64,000 nucleotides of DNA from Schoenoplectus triqueter (taxonomy: Eukaryota > Streptophyta > Magnoliopsida > Poales > Cyperaceae): the NCBI GenBank assembly GCA_964058805.1, contig CAXKVV010002144.1, positions 186,001 through 250,000 of the forward strand, in the 5' to 3' direction. The notes under the pieces are model-generated. The model did no database searches, was not told where the DNA came from, and saw nothing but the letters and a program-made list of their open reading frames with translations. Positions 32,704-45,400 of this stretch are shown one piece after another. Position 1 is the first letter of the stretch. Every line of letters starts with the position of its first letter. Both the position numbers and the translations under genes were made by a program.

Positions 32704-34175
32704 TCACTTTCCACCTCCAGTAGCATGTAACTCTACCTTCCCCTCCATGCCTTCATTATTCTCCAGTCTGTTTCCTGCAATTCCTGGAACAACCTCTCCG
32801 TTTTTCTCTACTACATTCTCATCGGCAGCTTTTCCAAATAGCACTTCCATGTCCTCCAAGCTCCTTCCCCTTGTCTCCGGTAGAAAAAAGAAGATAAATA
32901 AGGCCCCGGCAGTAGCAATACCAGCATATAGATAGAAACTTCCGGCCATGGTGATCGCTTTGTACAGCGATATGAAAGTCATTGTGACTACCCCACTCAT
33001 GATCCTATTCACGGCGGTCCCCAAGCTTGCTCCTTGAGCTCTGAGCCTCAGAGGGAATATCTCCGAGCTGTAAACCCACGCGAGAGGCCCATAACCGGAT
33101 GCAAAAGAGGCGGTAAAAGTTAGCAATGTTGTAATGCTAAGCGCCCCTGCCCATGGGAGCTTCTTGTCTGGGTAATGGTCGATAACTGCCAGGCTGGACC
33201 CAAGTATGAGAAGTGAGATGATCATTCCAGCTGAACTGGCCAGTAAGAGGGGTCTGCGTCCAACCCGATCAACAAAGAATACAGACACGAGAACAAATGC
33301 CGTTTTGCAGAAACCTACGGCCACTGTTACGCCTAGTGAATTGGAACTGGACTTGATTCCTGCTTTCTTAAACACTCTGGGACTGTACAGGACTACTGAG
33401 TCAATGCCCGAGGCCTGTTGGAAGAACTGTAAGCCAATAGCTGCAATGAGAATCCGCCGAACTGATGGTGTTGGTCGCAACAGCAGCTCCTTCCAGACTG
33501 CTCCTCCTTTGTTATGTGTTAACATTGCAGCTGATTTATCATCAGTGCTGTCATCTGGTATTCCTAGAGTATTCTTAATGTCAACTAGCCGCTGTTCTGC
33601 CTCTTCAGCTGAATCTGAGGTTTTATGCAGCACACGCTGGGCCTCATCAAGTCGGCCTTGCGTTACAAGCCAGCGTGGCGATTCTGGCATGGCCAACACA
33701 CCGGCAGCAAGAAAAATAGGTGGTATAGCACCAGCAAGAAGCATCAATCTCCAATTGAGGTTGATAGGAAGGTTAGAAAATGCAAAATTAGCAACATAAC
33801 CAAGAAGTATGCCGGAATTTATGAAAACTTCCGGGAAGGAGGTAAGGCAGCCACGGACAGAAGCTGGTGACACCTCGGCAGTATAAACTGGAGCAATCAT
33901 TAGGGCGTAGCCAACACCTATTCCAGCCACGAATCGACCGAGCATAAGAATGGCATAATTCAGGGCAAGGCCCATTAAAAGAGTACCGGCGAAAAAGATG
34001 GCGGCTGCAAGTACCATGGTATAGCGCCTCCCGATCCAGTCAGATGTCCGACCAGCTGCCAATGATCCGATCAGCGAGTAAAGGTTGATGATTCCAGATA
34101 GAATCTCGATCTGAGTATCGGTAATATGGAGATTCTTCTGGATGTATATCTGAGCTCCACTCATCACAGCAATAT
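32704..34175 (-). CDS. PLT: Polyol/monosaccharide transporter (PLT/PMT family), exon 2
   Basis: Major facilitator proton symporter for linear polyols and monosaccharides, in the plasma membrane. The exon starts after acceptor TTAACCAG at 34175 in phase 1 (reading I-A-V-MSGAQIYI) and runs about 490 residues to the stop at 32704. Signature blocks in order: GRTSDWIGRR (between helices 2 and 3), PESPRWL after helix 6, QFFQQASGID in helix 7, FVDRVGRRPLL, WVYSSEIFPLRLRAQG and PETRGRSLE. About eleven membrane segments are present; helix 1 is missing. In this family the first exon codes for the N-terminus and helix 1, ending in GYD. No such exon lies at 34,176-34,935, where a giant retrotransposon starts. 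The exon itself has no damage. Confidence 0.85.
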
Positions 34176-34935
34176 CTGGTTAACCAAAAGATGATCATGA
34201 ACAGTAAAATTTGATGTCTCAATAAGAAAAATAATAATATGAAAAAGGTATATGCAAAATAGTAAATTTTAATATGTCCACATGTTGTGAACACAATTTT
34301 ATCTTGGCCATCTTCGTTTAATCTAAGATTCCCGAACTTTTTTTTCTTTGATGTAGAAGATTCCCGAAGTTGAATTTGATAATTACCTAATCGTTAATTC
34401 CTAAACCTTTAATGTACGGTACTCTAATAAACTTTCGTACATGCTACATGATTACTTCAAAATTACATACCCCTTGATTTATTTGGACTCCAATTACGTA
34501 ATCCACTTCTGAGCAAAAGAAATAGGGAAGAGACGTTGAAAATAGGTTATTTTGAAATTTTTTATAATGAGTTTTCAAATAAATACGAAAAAATTTTAAA
34601 AATAGAAAAAAATTATAAATTAATTTTTCTACCTATCGATTGATAATCATTCAAATTGCATGTAATTTTATTTTTATTTAATAATTCATCAAAAACCATC
34701 AAATTTTTATACAATTTGTAATGGTTTCAATTTAATGATTTTTGATGGATTATCAAACGATAAAGAAACTAAAAATTTTTGAATGATTATCAAACTATAG
34801 GTAGAAAAACACATCTATAATTGTTTTTATTTTTTAATTTGTTTGTACTTATTTAGAAGTCCATTGTCAAAATAACCCATTGTCAACCGATCCCCACTCA
34901 AAGAAATATTTGGAGAAGAGATACAACAATGAATA
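34176..34935. other. Likely part of intron 1 of the polyol transporter gene
   Basis: AT-rich, without an exon-like sequence for the missing N-terminus. It ends in GAATA (34931-34935) directly before the LTR, which should be the left copy of the retrotransposon's target duplication. Confidence 0.5.
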
Positions 34936-35257
34936 TGTGCGACCCTTTTTCGCGCGCCGCCGCACCGCCGCCGGGCGATGGGTTCTGCGGAAGAAGGACA
35001 CGGAGATCCCTCCCGAGCGTGCATCTGCTGGGTGTCGGCCGATTCTGCCGTTTAGAGATATTTGGATGCACATTCAGGGGTTTTTTAGTGATTGTGAGTT
35101 CTTGTAGATTCCGGTGGGCGCAAGCCCCCACCGTTAATTACCCTGGGCTACGAACCTCGAGGCACCTCTGGATCTTTGAAAGAGAGAAGCAAATAGTATA
35201 GTTAAAAGATGGTCAAGTGGTCGTCTAGGTTTATAAAAAGGGGTCTACGGAAGATGA

Positions 35258-35790
35258 ACCTACAAACAGATCGGTTCAATCTATGGAAGACAAACCTACA
35301 AACAGATCGGTTTTGTCCTATGGAGGACGAACCTACAAACAGATCGGTTCAGTCCATGCCACCTCGAGATGTAACCTTACCAACAGACCAGGTTAATCTC
35401 TTCATAGGGGGCTTGAGGTGAGTCTACATACAGATCGACTCGACCTCCGTTGATCTAGAAGATAAACCTACAAACAGATCGGTTCAATCTTAACTAGTCA
35501 ACAACCAATCACACAAAATACAACTCGAAGCGCTGAGCCGGTTGATCTTGAGGTTGGTGAATCAGGAGAAGGGTGGATATGGCCCACGTGTTTCTTCTCA
35601 CCGATCTTCTAGATCATGAATTCGAAGCACTAAGCCGATTCATAAACCTAGGAAACACAATTGCACACAGTGTCAAACCTGAAGCGCTGGGCCAGTTCAA
35701 CATTGAGGCATGTGTTAGCGAAGGAACCTACCTACAGAACGGTTCACATTCACTGTTTTGTGGATGAATCTACCTACAGACCGATTCAAT
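35258..35790. repeat. LTR minisatellite ACCTACAAACAGATCGGTT
   Basis: Exact or near copies at about 35258, 35293, 35331 and 35466, with looser copies at 35374, 35419, 35728 and 35768. The array is duplicated in the right LTR (57618-58150). Confidence 0.75.
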
Positions 35791-35989
35791 CTCACAGTCT
35801 CGGGAAATGAGCCAGAAGACAAACTCATCGACGGACGAGTTCAGTCTTGCCAGCTCAAATGGTCATGAATTACTTGTTCATGACACCAAGTCATTAAGAT
35901 GTCGCTTCGCTCGGACATCTTAATGTTCTTCTTCCTCAAAGTCGACATATCTCTCCATGCTGATGTCGTAGCTTTGGTCATTCTTCAGC

Positions 35990-36460
35990 GAGCGTCGAGA
36001 TGTTCTTGTCTCAACTAATCATTCTACGTGTTGCATTACTTGTGCAAAATTACTATGTTGCCCTACACCCCTTGTGTGAGCGTATTCAATCATGAGTTAC
36101 TTGCTCATGGCAGCGAGTCATTAAGATGTCACCTATCTAGGACATCGTAATGTTCTTCTTCTTCAGAGTCGACATATATCTCCATGTTAGTATCGTAGCT
36201 CTGGTTATTCTTCATCAAGTGTCAAGATGTTCTTGTCTCGACATGTTCCTTCATGTTGCTATCTCACGTCAAGATGTTCTTGTCTCAACGTATCTTGTTA
36301 TTCTTCATTAAGCGTCAAGATGTTCTTGTCTCGACATATCTTCTTGTATTGCTATTAAAGCCTTAATCATCTCACGTCAAGATGTTCTTGTCTCAACGTA
36401 CCTTCTTTATATTGCTATCGAAGCCTTAATCATCCTACGTCAAGATGTTCTCGTCTTGAC
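35990..36460. repeat. LTR repeat CGTCAAGATGTTCTTGTCTC, six copies
   Basis: Copies at about 35995, 36227, 36267, 36305, 36375 and 36437. Each holds the small inverted repeat CAAGA-TGT-TCTTG. The same array lies at about 58350-58820 in the right LTR. Confidence 0.75.
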
Positions 36461-36539
36461 TTAATCATTCTAAATGTTATATCATGTGTGCAAATATTCT
36501 TACGTGGCTCTACACTCCTTATGTGAGCATGTTTATTCA

Positions 36540-36602
36540 TTTCTAAAATGCACAAAGTCTATTATATAATATCTTCCATTATTATTTTTATTATAAAGAT
36601 GC

Positions 36603-36650
<48 letters not shown>

Positions 36651-37780
36651 TCTTATTACTATTATTATTTTTATTATTATTATTTTTATTTCTTAAACTC
36701 TATTTATCTATGTAGAAAATTATTTACAAAAATAATAGGAAAAGGGGTTAGCTATTTAACTAGAGTCTTATTTATATTTTTTGGGATTTTTACAATAGCT
36801 AAAATAGTAGAATTTTATTTTTATTATTTCTAAACTCTATTTATTCTGTAGAAAATCACTTACAAAAATAATAGAAAATAAAATGGCTATGATTTTTATT
36901 TGTATATTTTTTTTTTTAAAAAAAAAAATGTTTATAATAGCCAAAGTAATAGAATTTTATTATTATATTCTATTATATTGTAATACTATTTATTATGTAA
37001 GAATTATTTACAAAATTAAAGATGGTTAACTATACTATTTTATTATTATTTTTTTATTTTTGTTTTATTTTTAATATCTATAATAGCTAAAAAGAAATTA
37101 TTACTAATATTCTATCCTATTTATTATACTATTCATTATATCTATTTTCATTATTTTTATTTATTATCTATAGAAAAGTATAAGATTTTATTATTAGTTG
37201 AAAATAGTCATAAGAGATGAAATTCATTACGTTTTTATTACAACTATTATTTTTATTACATTTTATTCATCAAAAGTATTTTTATTGTATATATTTGTAT
37301 GGAAATAACAAAAGAAATACAATTCATATTATAAAACTATATTATCATTTTTTATTATAAAAGAAAATGTATTTTACTATTTATTGCCATGGTAGTATAT
37401 TTTGTATATTTTGTGCTATTTATTTTTATTATTCTTTTTTACAGAAAATATCAATATAATATCTATTATTATTATTATACTTTTTTTTATTTATCAAAGA
37501 ATATAGCTAATCTCATTATTTATTATAGTATATTACTATCATCATTATTATTTCATGGAAAATCACTTGAAAAATCACTAAAATATATCTAGTTATTACT
37601 TATGATTTTTATTTGTATTTTTGGAATTTTTATAGTATTTAAAATGACAAGTCAAAGCTAAGTCAAACATATCAATATATGTGGTGTATTTTTGCTTTTA
37701 AATTATTTTTTCATGATTATATTTTTAAAACTGGAATATTATTGTATAGAAAAATAGTATGAAAAATAGGAAAATTTTTA
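36540..37780. repeat. AT-rich LTR core with (ATT)n microsatellite
   Basis: About 1.2 kb of A/T with an (ATT)n run at about 36605-36650. In the right LTR the run (about 58970-59017) is longer by roughly 12 bp, the main length difference between the two LTRs. Confidence 0.8.
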
Positions 37781-38259
37781 GAAACAAATTTGAGTCAATT
37801 TGGAATTCAGGAACATTTTCAAATCATTTATTTACTCTATATTATTACTATTCTGTTATTATTTAATTAATGGGCTTAATATGGGCCGTCAGATCTGTAT
37901 CAAGATCGGCGCCTATCTTTTATATAACTTCTTTCTTTATTTGGGCCGCCAGATTCGTTTAAGATACGTGTTTAATGGATCTACGGCCCAGATCTATTCT
38001 TATTTAAATTTCCTTAACTTCTGTTAAATCCCATCCATTAACTGTTTTTAAAGATTGGCGCTTGCTTCAATAATCGTGCTGAAGAGTTCTTCTTGATTTC
38101 TGACTTCCCGGTGCATTAAGATCCGTGCGTAATGGCGTTCTCGGCCGCCGGAACTCCCTCTCTCCGATCAGATCGGTGTATTAGCGTCGTCTCGATATGT
38201 AGAACTCCTCTGAAATACCTGATCGAGAATCCATATGGCAGTAGAGGCTATATTATGGT

Positions 38260-39040
38260 ACCGAATTAAGATGCATTACTTGGCATCGGTACCGAATTGA
38301 ATCCTTATCGAATTAGATCAAATTATTCGAATTTCTTGGCAATTATAGGTTTGATAAGCATCGCCTTGACATGTTACTATGGTTTGAAGCGATTAACTGA
38401 ACATTCTTGAGCTAATAATGGTGCAAGACCAACTCACCATTTATCAGTACACAGTACCGATTGGTACCGAATTGCCTTTTTGCCAAATTCAACAGAATTA
38501 ATTAACTTCTCTCATAATTACAAGATCAATGAATGTCGCCTGAATGTATTAAGTTGATCTTAGATGGTTACAAAGGATATCATTCATCGGCAATCGTGTT
38601 GGAGCACCTATGATTCAAGAATGGTACCGATCGGTACCATTTTCAATTTCTTGTCAACTTGAAGCACTCACTAACCATTCTTATTCAATTAACACCCCTC
38701 AGGCCTAAAGGCACACCCAGCTTCAGCTAGGGCCAGTGGCTCACTGAGATTGCAATAGTGTCAATCGATTTAGCAGTATACTGTTCCATTATCAGATTAA
38801 ACAATTCCAATACAAAATTGCAAAGCCTGGGTTCTTAGCTGAATGAATCATACAATTAAAGTGATTAAGAGATAGCAAGTTCATACCTTAAGTCATTATG
38901 CGAATGGATACAAAGAAATTAATCAAGAAATGAAAATTTACCATGGAAACCATATAATCATGAATTCTTAGTATTTGTGATCAATCCAGGCCTAAAGGCT
39001 CACCAATTACTTTGTAATTGGGCCAGTGGCTCACTGGATA
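38260..39040. repeat. GGTACCGA motif cluster and paired hairpin block in the LTR
   Basis: GGTACCGA or its complement occurs at about 38260, 38288, 38451, 38461 and in a 22-bp perfect palindrome at 38620-38641 (GGTACC on both sides of GATC). At 38699 and 38988 a frame GCCTAAAGGC...GGGCCAGTGGCTCACTG encloses two different small hairpins. Confidence 0.65.
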
Positions 39041-40479
39041 TTATGATATTATTCAACAATTAATTCTAATAACAAGAAATGGCAAAATCAGAAAAGAAAT
39101 AAAGGAGATTTTAAGAAAATAGACCCCAATAGTAAAATTGATCAAGAAATTCTCATAAAATGTATCAAATAGCAAAGATTCCAGAGGAGATAACAAAAAT
39201 ATATGCTAATTAAATCAATTCATACGATTGATTACCTCAAGCTTTGACAGAAATCTCAATTACTCGAATTCTTCTTATTAGCTCTTAGTAAAGGCTCTCT
39301 CTTTCCTCTGTGATCACTATTGGGTGTATATAGGTGTGTGTATGCTCTTGATTGCTCTTCTAAAAGCCTCCATTACTGTTGCTAAATTTCAGCTTATATA
39401 GGCTAATTCGGCCAATTAATTCAATTGTGATTGGTTCAGTGCCTTAGGGTCGGATTGCCACCCTGTATAGATCTCAACTCTCCATTCTAAACGCTTGAAC
39501 GGTTGTGATTGATTTGTGTTTCTTCCCTAACCGTTTTCTGTTATGATCTTGACTGTGCCGCAATCCTTTGACTCAATTGAGCGCCTATTTCAATCGGTGA
39601 GTGGCTCCTCACTGCCAAACCATGCTTAAATACTTCTATCTCATTGCTAAGACTCCTTTCTCCCTCAATTGCATGGTTATTCATTCAATTTCTAAACTGC
39701 ATTTTTAACCCGTTTCTCCTCCTAGCTAAATTCATCATCTTTTACTCAATTGCCTTTTCAATCCATGTCGATTATCATCGCCTTGATCTGAATAAGCTTT
39801 TTCACCATTCAATTCGATCTCTAGAGCGTTTATTGAATTTGCCTCTCCATTACTGCTTCCGACAACTCCTCAAGCTTAAGCCTTCCTGTAATTCAATTGC
39901 TCCATAATTACTTATCAATCGGCGTCGCCTTAGCACGAGGAAGCTATCCCTGTGCTCAATTTGGTGTTTGAAGCACTCAATTGCATTTGATAGAAGTGCA
40001 CCTCTACTGTTCCGACTTGAATTGAGGTAAATGCATTGCTCAATTTCCTTTTCATTGCTAACTCCCCGTTCTAATCTCTCTCATCAATTCATTAATGCAT
40101 GTCAACTATTTCTGAAGCTTCCACGATGGTGAGACGCCATGGGACCAGACAAGCTCGCGCGCGAGAGGAGAAGGAGAAGAAGAGAGAGCGGGGAGAATGT
40201 TCGGCCGGACTGGATGGCTCAGGCGCACGTGCACCAAAGCGCCAGAGGGGAGTAGATCAGCGACTGGGGGAGCATGCACCAGGTTCATTTTGTTTTCATC
40301 CCCTTTTTAAATTTTATCGCTTTGAGCAGAACAAACCAGTAGGATAGACTTGGCATACCACTTCAACCATGAGCCTATACTCTTATCTCTGTATCCTGGG
40401 CCCCACCTGTAAGGCTTGTGAGTATACGCCTATAGATCTTGTTAGCAGTCGATTAGTCTAATGATTAATGTTAATAGGC

Positions 40480-40970
40480 TGAGGTGGCTCTGCCTGATTG
40501 GTTGGTTGCTTTGTTAAACAAACCCTTAGTATTAATGGTCTGTGTATGATGTGGCCCTGTGAGATAGTGCCATGTGGCACTTTGTGCTGCCCTGTACCAA
40601 CCATAAAGAGCCATCTGTCACTCTTTGTACACACTGTATGGTGACATGGCACCAGTGAGTGCATGCCATGTGGCATCCAGTGGGGCCCACTTGTCAGTCG
40701 CCTTATAGTATAGTGGAATTCACAGTGGTGAGGTGGACCAATAAGGGAAGGCCACATGGCAATGGGCTGTTGAGGTGGCCTTATAGCATGCTGCCATTTG
40801 TCTAGCTGCTGGATGAAGTGGCTGCTGATGTGGACCAATGGCTGACTGCCATGTGGCATAGGTGGGGCCCACTTATCAGGTCTGTAGGGGTGTGGGACCC
40901 ACATGGCTGAGGTGGACCAATGGGGTGCTGACACGTGGCATGAGGTGGCCCAATAAAATACTGACACGTG
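40480..40970. repeat. GTGGACC/CCATGTGGCA-rich LTR segment
   Basis: Short motifs CCATGTGGCA, TGGGACCCAC, GAGGTGGACCAAT recur many times. A 169-codon minus-strand ORF over it is rich in W, H and P only because of this repetition. The same block lies at about 62844-63334. Confidence 0.6.
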
Positions 40971-41862
40971 TCACACCCTCTCTCTTCTCTGATTCGGTAT
41001 AGGTGTGCTTAGGATCCCCAGTTTGCACCCAGATGAGCCTCTGTCCCCAGATTGCACCCAGATGAACCCTTGATTGAATCTCAGCCTTTGATTAATCCAT
41101 TTATTCTACCTTTATCTTCCCTGAATTTATTTTAATAGCTCCACTTATCCAAAAATCATGAAAATTTCACCAAAAATCCCTAAAATCATGATAATCATCC
41201 CTGTAATTTTTAATTCCATTTTTGCCCTTGCCTCTCTGAATTAAAAATTCTTTTATCCATAAAACCCTATTATTCCTTATGAATTAATCCCTGATCTCAA
41301 TTGTAGCTCTGTGTCTCTGCCAATTATCTCTCTCTTGCAGAAACCACCCTAACTAAATACCAATTAGACTTATATTGATATCCATTAGGGCTTGATTTGA
41401 TCAAATGCTGACTACTTATCAGCAATTAATACAAATCCAGACTTGATCAGGTGGTTGCTCCCAGCTTTGGCACCTGATCAGTCTTGTGAAATTGACTTTC
41501 AATCCCTTAACATGAGGGTAACTTGGTCAAAGAACTGACTACTTATCAGTAATTGACACAAATCAAAGCATGGTTAGGTGGTTGCTTGCAGCTTTGGCAC
41601 CAGGTCAGCCTTGAAAGCAAAATCACATTTGGAATTTCTTATAACTAGTTGCATCAAAATGCTAGCTTGGCATTGACATCATTTCATGTAGCATAGGGAT
41701 TATACTGCTTCAGCTCCTTTCTAGGGTTAGCTCCAAAGGCAGATTTTTAGGGTTCAATTCTGACTCCTTCAATAGGTCACTGAGGTGTGGGGTCCACCTG
41801 TCAGTGAAAATGGTCACATGGGTGACTCATCAGATAGGCTATGTTGTTAGATTCATCTACAA

Positions 41863-42300
41863 GGGACTGCCAGGTGGGTCCCACTTGTCAGAGAAAATAT
41901 AATCAAATGGCTGACCCATCAAGAGATTTTCTCTCTCCTAAATCTCCCGAGGGTCAGCCACCTCGAATGAGTAAGAGGCGGTGGGGTATTTATATCTTCG
42001 TCATTCACCCTATTATTTCATTGTGGGATTAATGCTTAACCTCTGTTCCGGGTTGGTTAGCTTTCTTAGCAAAATAGGCTAGGTCCATGTCATTGGAGCT
42101 GCTCATAAGGGACTGCCATGTGGGTCCCACTTGTCAGAAAAGATATAATCACATGGTGACACCCGAGAGATCTCCTCTCTCCCTCGATCCTCTCAGCTGT
42201 CACTCATGCTGAGTGGATAGAGAATAGCGGGGTATTTATACTCCTCATTTCATGCCCAGCATTCCATTGTGGGACTAATGGATTTGTTCCGGGGTTAGGC
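41863..42300 (+). promoter_or_regulatory. Duplicated LTR segment with TATTTATA boxes, possible antisense promoter
   Basis: Two related units of about 200-240 bp (about 41863-42060 and 42105-42300) share GTGGGTCCCACTTGTCAGA, GGGGTATTTATA and TTCCATTGTGGGA-like blocks. The TATTTATA boxes (41987 and 42233) face the opposite-strand gene that begins about 170 bp beyond the second one. Its promoter may lie here, inside the LTR. This is inference from position only. Confidence 0.4.
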
Positions 42301-42334
42301 AGCGACCTCTCCTGATCAGTGGGCCATCTTTTCA

Positions 42335-42360
42335 TTGCTCTCTCTCTTCTCCCCCTTTCT
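42335..42360 (-). other. Polypurine tract (minus strand)
   Basis: The plus strand is TTGCTCTCTCTCTTCTCC, then CCCTTTCTTA; on the minus strand this is a purine run ending four bases (GCAA) before the inferred LTR start TGAAAAGATGG. It supports the LTR edge at 42334. Confidence 0.5.
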
Positions 42361-42431
42361 TACAATTCATTATTAATCATCAGTTTATTTCATTTATTCA
42401 TCTACTCATCCTTGAAATTTTTCAAGGGTAA

Positions 42432-45400
42432 ACAAAGAGCCACCCACCAAGACGAGTCTTGAACGCTCGAAAGGCTTGTCTTGGTGCATTATTCCTTATT
42501 ATTCATCATTTCATTTCTCATGACGTCTTCTCTTCTTCGGGTATTGTAGTTTCATCTCATGACGCCATTCCGCGTTGCCCCTTGAGTCATTATCATTCCT
42601 TTTACGAGGATCCTAGCGATTGGACTCCTCTCGTCTCAGCCATCCGAGCGACTCCTGTCTACCCGCGAGGCGGCGGTTTGTTCTTCAGGGATGATCAGCC
42701 TCATGACATCATGCCCCTTCAGCCTCTAGGCGTTGCCTCTACGGCTCCTTTGACACATCTCCTGGGTAAGGAGATTATCGACGGGGAAGCTCACAGATGG
42801 ACTACTGCTCCCTTCATCACTCCCTTGGAGTGCCATGGATATCAGCTAGAGTGGACCCGGTATGTGCTCATGCGGGAGGGGACTCTGCTCAGTCGAGCTG
42901 GGATATATGACTCGGTTTTCTTGTCGATGTTTCATTATCATATCGACACACCCTGGCTACGGGCCTTTTGTGAGCGGTGGAACTATTCCACCAACACTCT
43001 GTTCATCGACGATCGGGAGCTGACTCCGACCCTCCTAGAGATACAGCAGTTGACCGGGCTGCCGATCTTCGGCCATTTCTATGACGAGTTCATGGTCTCA
43101 CCCGCTGACTCGGGGGACTTCACTCGATTCCCGCCTTCTTTGCATAGGATTTATGAGATTTATCATCATTTACGGAGGGGGCATCCCGGAGTTCCGTTCA
43201 GACATTGGATCGCCTATTTCACCGATCGGGTCCACACTCGCCCTACGGGTCTGGCTTCCACCAGAGATCCATTTGGTACAGGTCGGCTCGAGATTCATCA
43301 CGACGGCCCTATCCCATCTCAGGATACCCTGTGTTCACATGTCGTGGATCGGGAGACTTATTTGACAGCTTTCATCTCTTGGTGGATCTGCTACTTCTTA
43401 TTACCTAGCTCCCCCACATACACCATTCGACCTTCGGTGTTCGTTATGGCGAGCCTGATCGCGCGTGGCGACAAGATTTCTTTGGCCGTGCCTGTACTGG
43501 CCAACATTTATAGGTGCCTCCGCGGTCTGACTTCATCTCGTAGTCCTTCACAGTGCCAGGAGCTGATCCCGTGGCATTTGATTAGCGGATGGCTCCATTT
43601 ACATTGGTCTGGCTCATATGATCCCGGCATGGCGGTCACGCTATGAGATCGTCTACCCTTATTGAGTGACCTAGCTGGGGTGCAGCCAGCTTCATTGACT
43701 CCGGAGGCTGCTCGGTATAGATTCTTTAGGAGCCGGGACCATCTGCGCTTCTCTCGAGACAGATCAGTGGCCCGTGGGGCAGCTAGGGTTGCTGACAGGA
43801 TGGTGATTGACAGCAGGGTCCCCTCTTCTGACTCTTCTAGCATCCGAGCCAGGCCTATTGACTTGGAGTACCTGATCAGTATTCGTCAGGGCTTTCTTCC
43901 TCTCAGATTGGGCGATCATATGTTCATCGAGCCCTATTCGCCACATCGATGCGCACATCAGTTTGGCTTGGATCAGGATATTCCAGCGCCTCTTCTCCGT
44001 CCTATATCACTGGCGGCCGATTTGGAGGGTATCGGATGGTGCTACACTCACCTCTTCCGACTAGGCACGGGCACTCGCTATCAGATGGTATCCACCTCTA
44101 GGACTTCCACCTTCACGAGGCGTTATCAGCAGTGGTATTATGAGACCATTCGCTCTTACCAGTCGTATACTCCTCCGGTGGTCGTCCGGAGTACATGTCC
44201 GCGAGATGGCCAGCCTCTATTAGATGGCACCGTTTCGCGTGATCGCAGCCCTTTCCCGGCCATTGCCGCAGAGCCTGTCGACTTTCAGGGTTTAGACAGC
44301 CGGTTTTCTCATGCTCCTGTTAGGACCATTCTCACAGGTATGCTTCATCATCCCTTTAGGTTATTTCTTTTCGATAAGCCTCATCTCATTTCGACCAATT
44401 CTTCTTTGATTCAGAGCTGGCTTATGAGTATGATCACGCGGAGCCCGGGTTCTCGGTCCCTCGTCCACGAGTAGTTGGCGTTCATTCTCAGCCACATGTC
44501 GAGCCACCGGCTCCAGCTACCATGGGGAGGGATCGAGACGGCGCCTCTCAGCCGTCTTCTCCATCTTCTCTTCCTTCTCCCACTCCGGGTGATTTTCTTT
44601 ACTGACTCGCCTATCCTTATTCGGGCGCACTTCATTTACATCTCTGATTAGGGTTTATTTTTCAGCTCATGGGACATCTCCTGTGGAGGCTACCCGAGAC
44701 GACATCATAGCAGATCTATCGGCGCCTGCGAGCACTGCTATTTCAGGGTTTTGCACCGACCTTGCCGCCGCAGGTTCGTGTGCTTCATTTAATACCTAGT
44801 TGCCAGCATGCACTAGTATTTTCATTCTTACATGTAGATTTTACAGACCCTGAGGCCGATGACATGGCATCTCCTCATCGCTCGGAGTCTTTCTTTTACG
44901 ACGGTCCTGCCTCACCGTCGATCTTATTGGTGCCTACCGGGGATGGTGACTCCTTTGACGTGGTTTTGGGGCCAGTGCTCACTCTTGTACGATCAGAGGA
45001 GGCTTCTTTAGAGCAGAGGAGTCCATTGGCTGTCGAGCCCGCAGGCGACGAGCCATTACTGATCGAGGGAGGGCCATCTCATGCTTCTTCATCTCCCGAC
45101 GGGCAGCCTCTCATGGCCACAGATGGCAGAGTCTCGACTGAGCGGATTGCAGTCGACTACGACTCAGAATTGGATGAGAGCTGGCTGGTGGAGCAGCTAT
45201 TCCACAGCCCAGAGATGGGGGTTCCAGCTAGCGAGGGTCTTGCCGAGCCTCATGCTTCTCCCGGTACTTTATATTTCCTTTATCATTTGCTCATATTTTA
45301 TTTTCCATGTATTTATGCTTTCCATTTTATTTTGTAGCCGGGTCTGGTACACCTGCGGGTCCTCCTGAGGCGACCGACATCCCTGCCCCCGATTCAGTCC

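Larger units (their letters stand above)
34936..42334 (-). repeat. 3' LTR, about 7.4 kb
   Basis: On the plus strand it begins TGTGCGACCC and probably ends ...CATCTTTTCA at 42334, i.e. TG...CA on the minus strand. The start is fixed by comparison with 57296; the other end is inferred from the pyrimidine-rich stretch that follows and cannot be compared inside the window. It contains no credible protein gene. Known subregions are listed separately. Confidence 0.8.

Noticed and set aside
35990..36460. CRISPR-like repeat array
   Set aside because: Spacing is irregular and it is part of a plant LTR; this is a minisatellite-like repeat.
40458..40967. 169-codon minus-strand ORF in the LTR, repeated at 62822-63331
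   Set aside because: Its W/H/P-rich composition follows from CCATGTGGCA-type repeats. Being in both LTRs shows only that the LTRs are duplicates.
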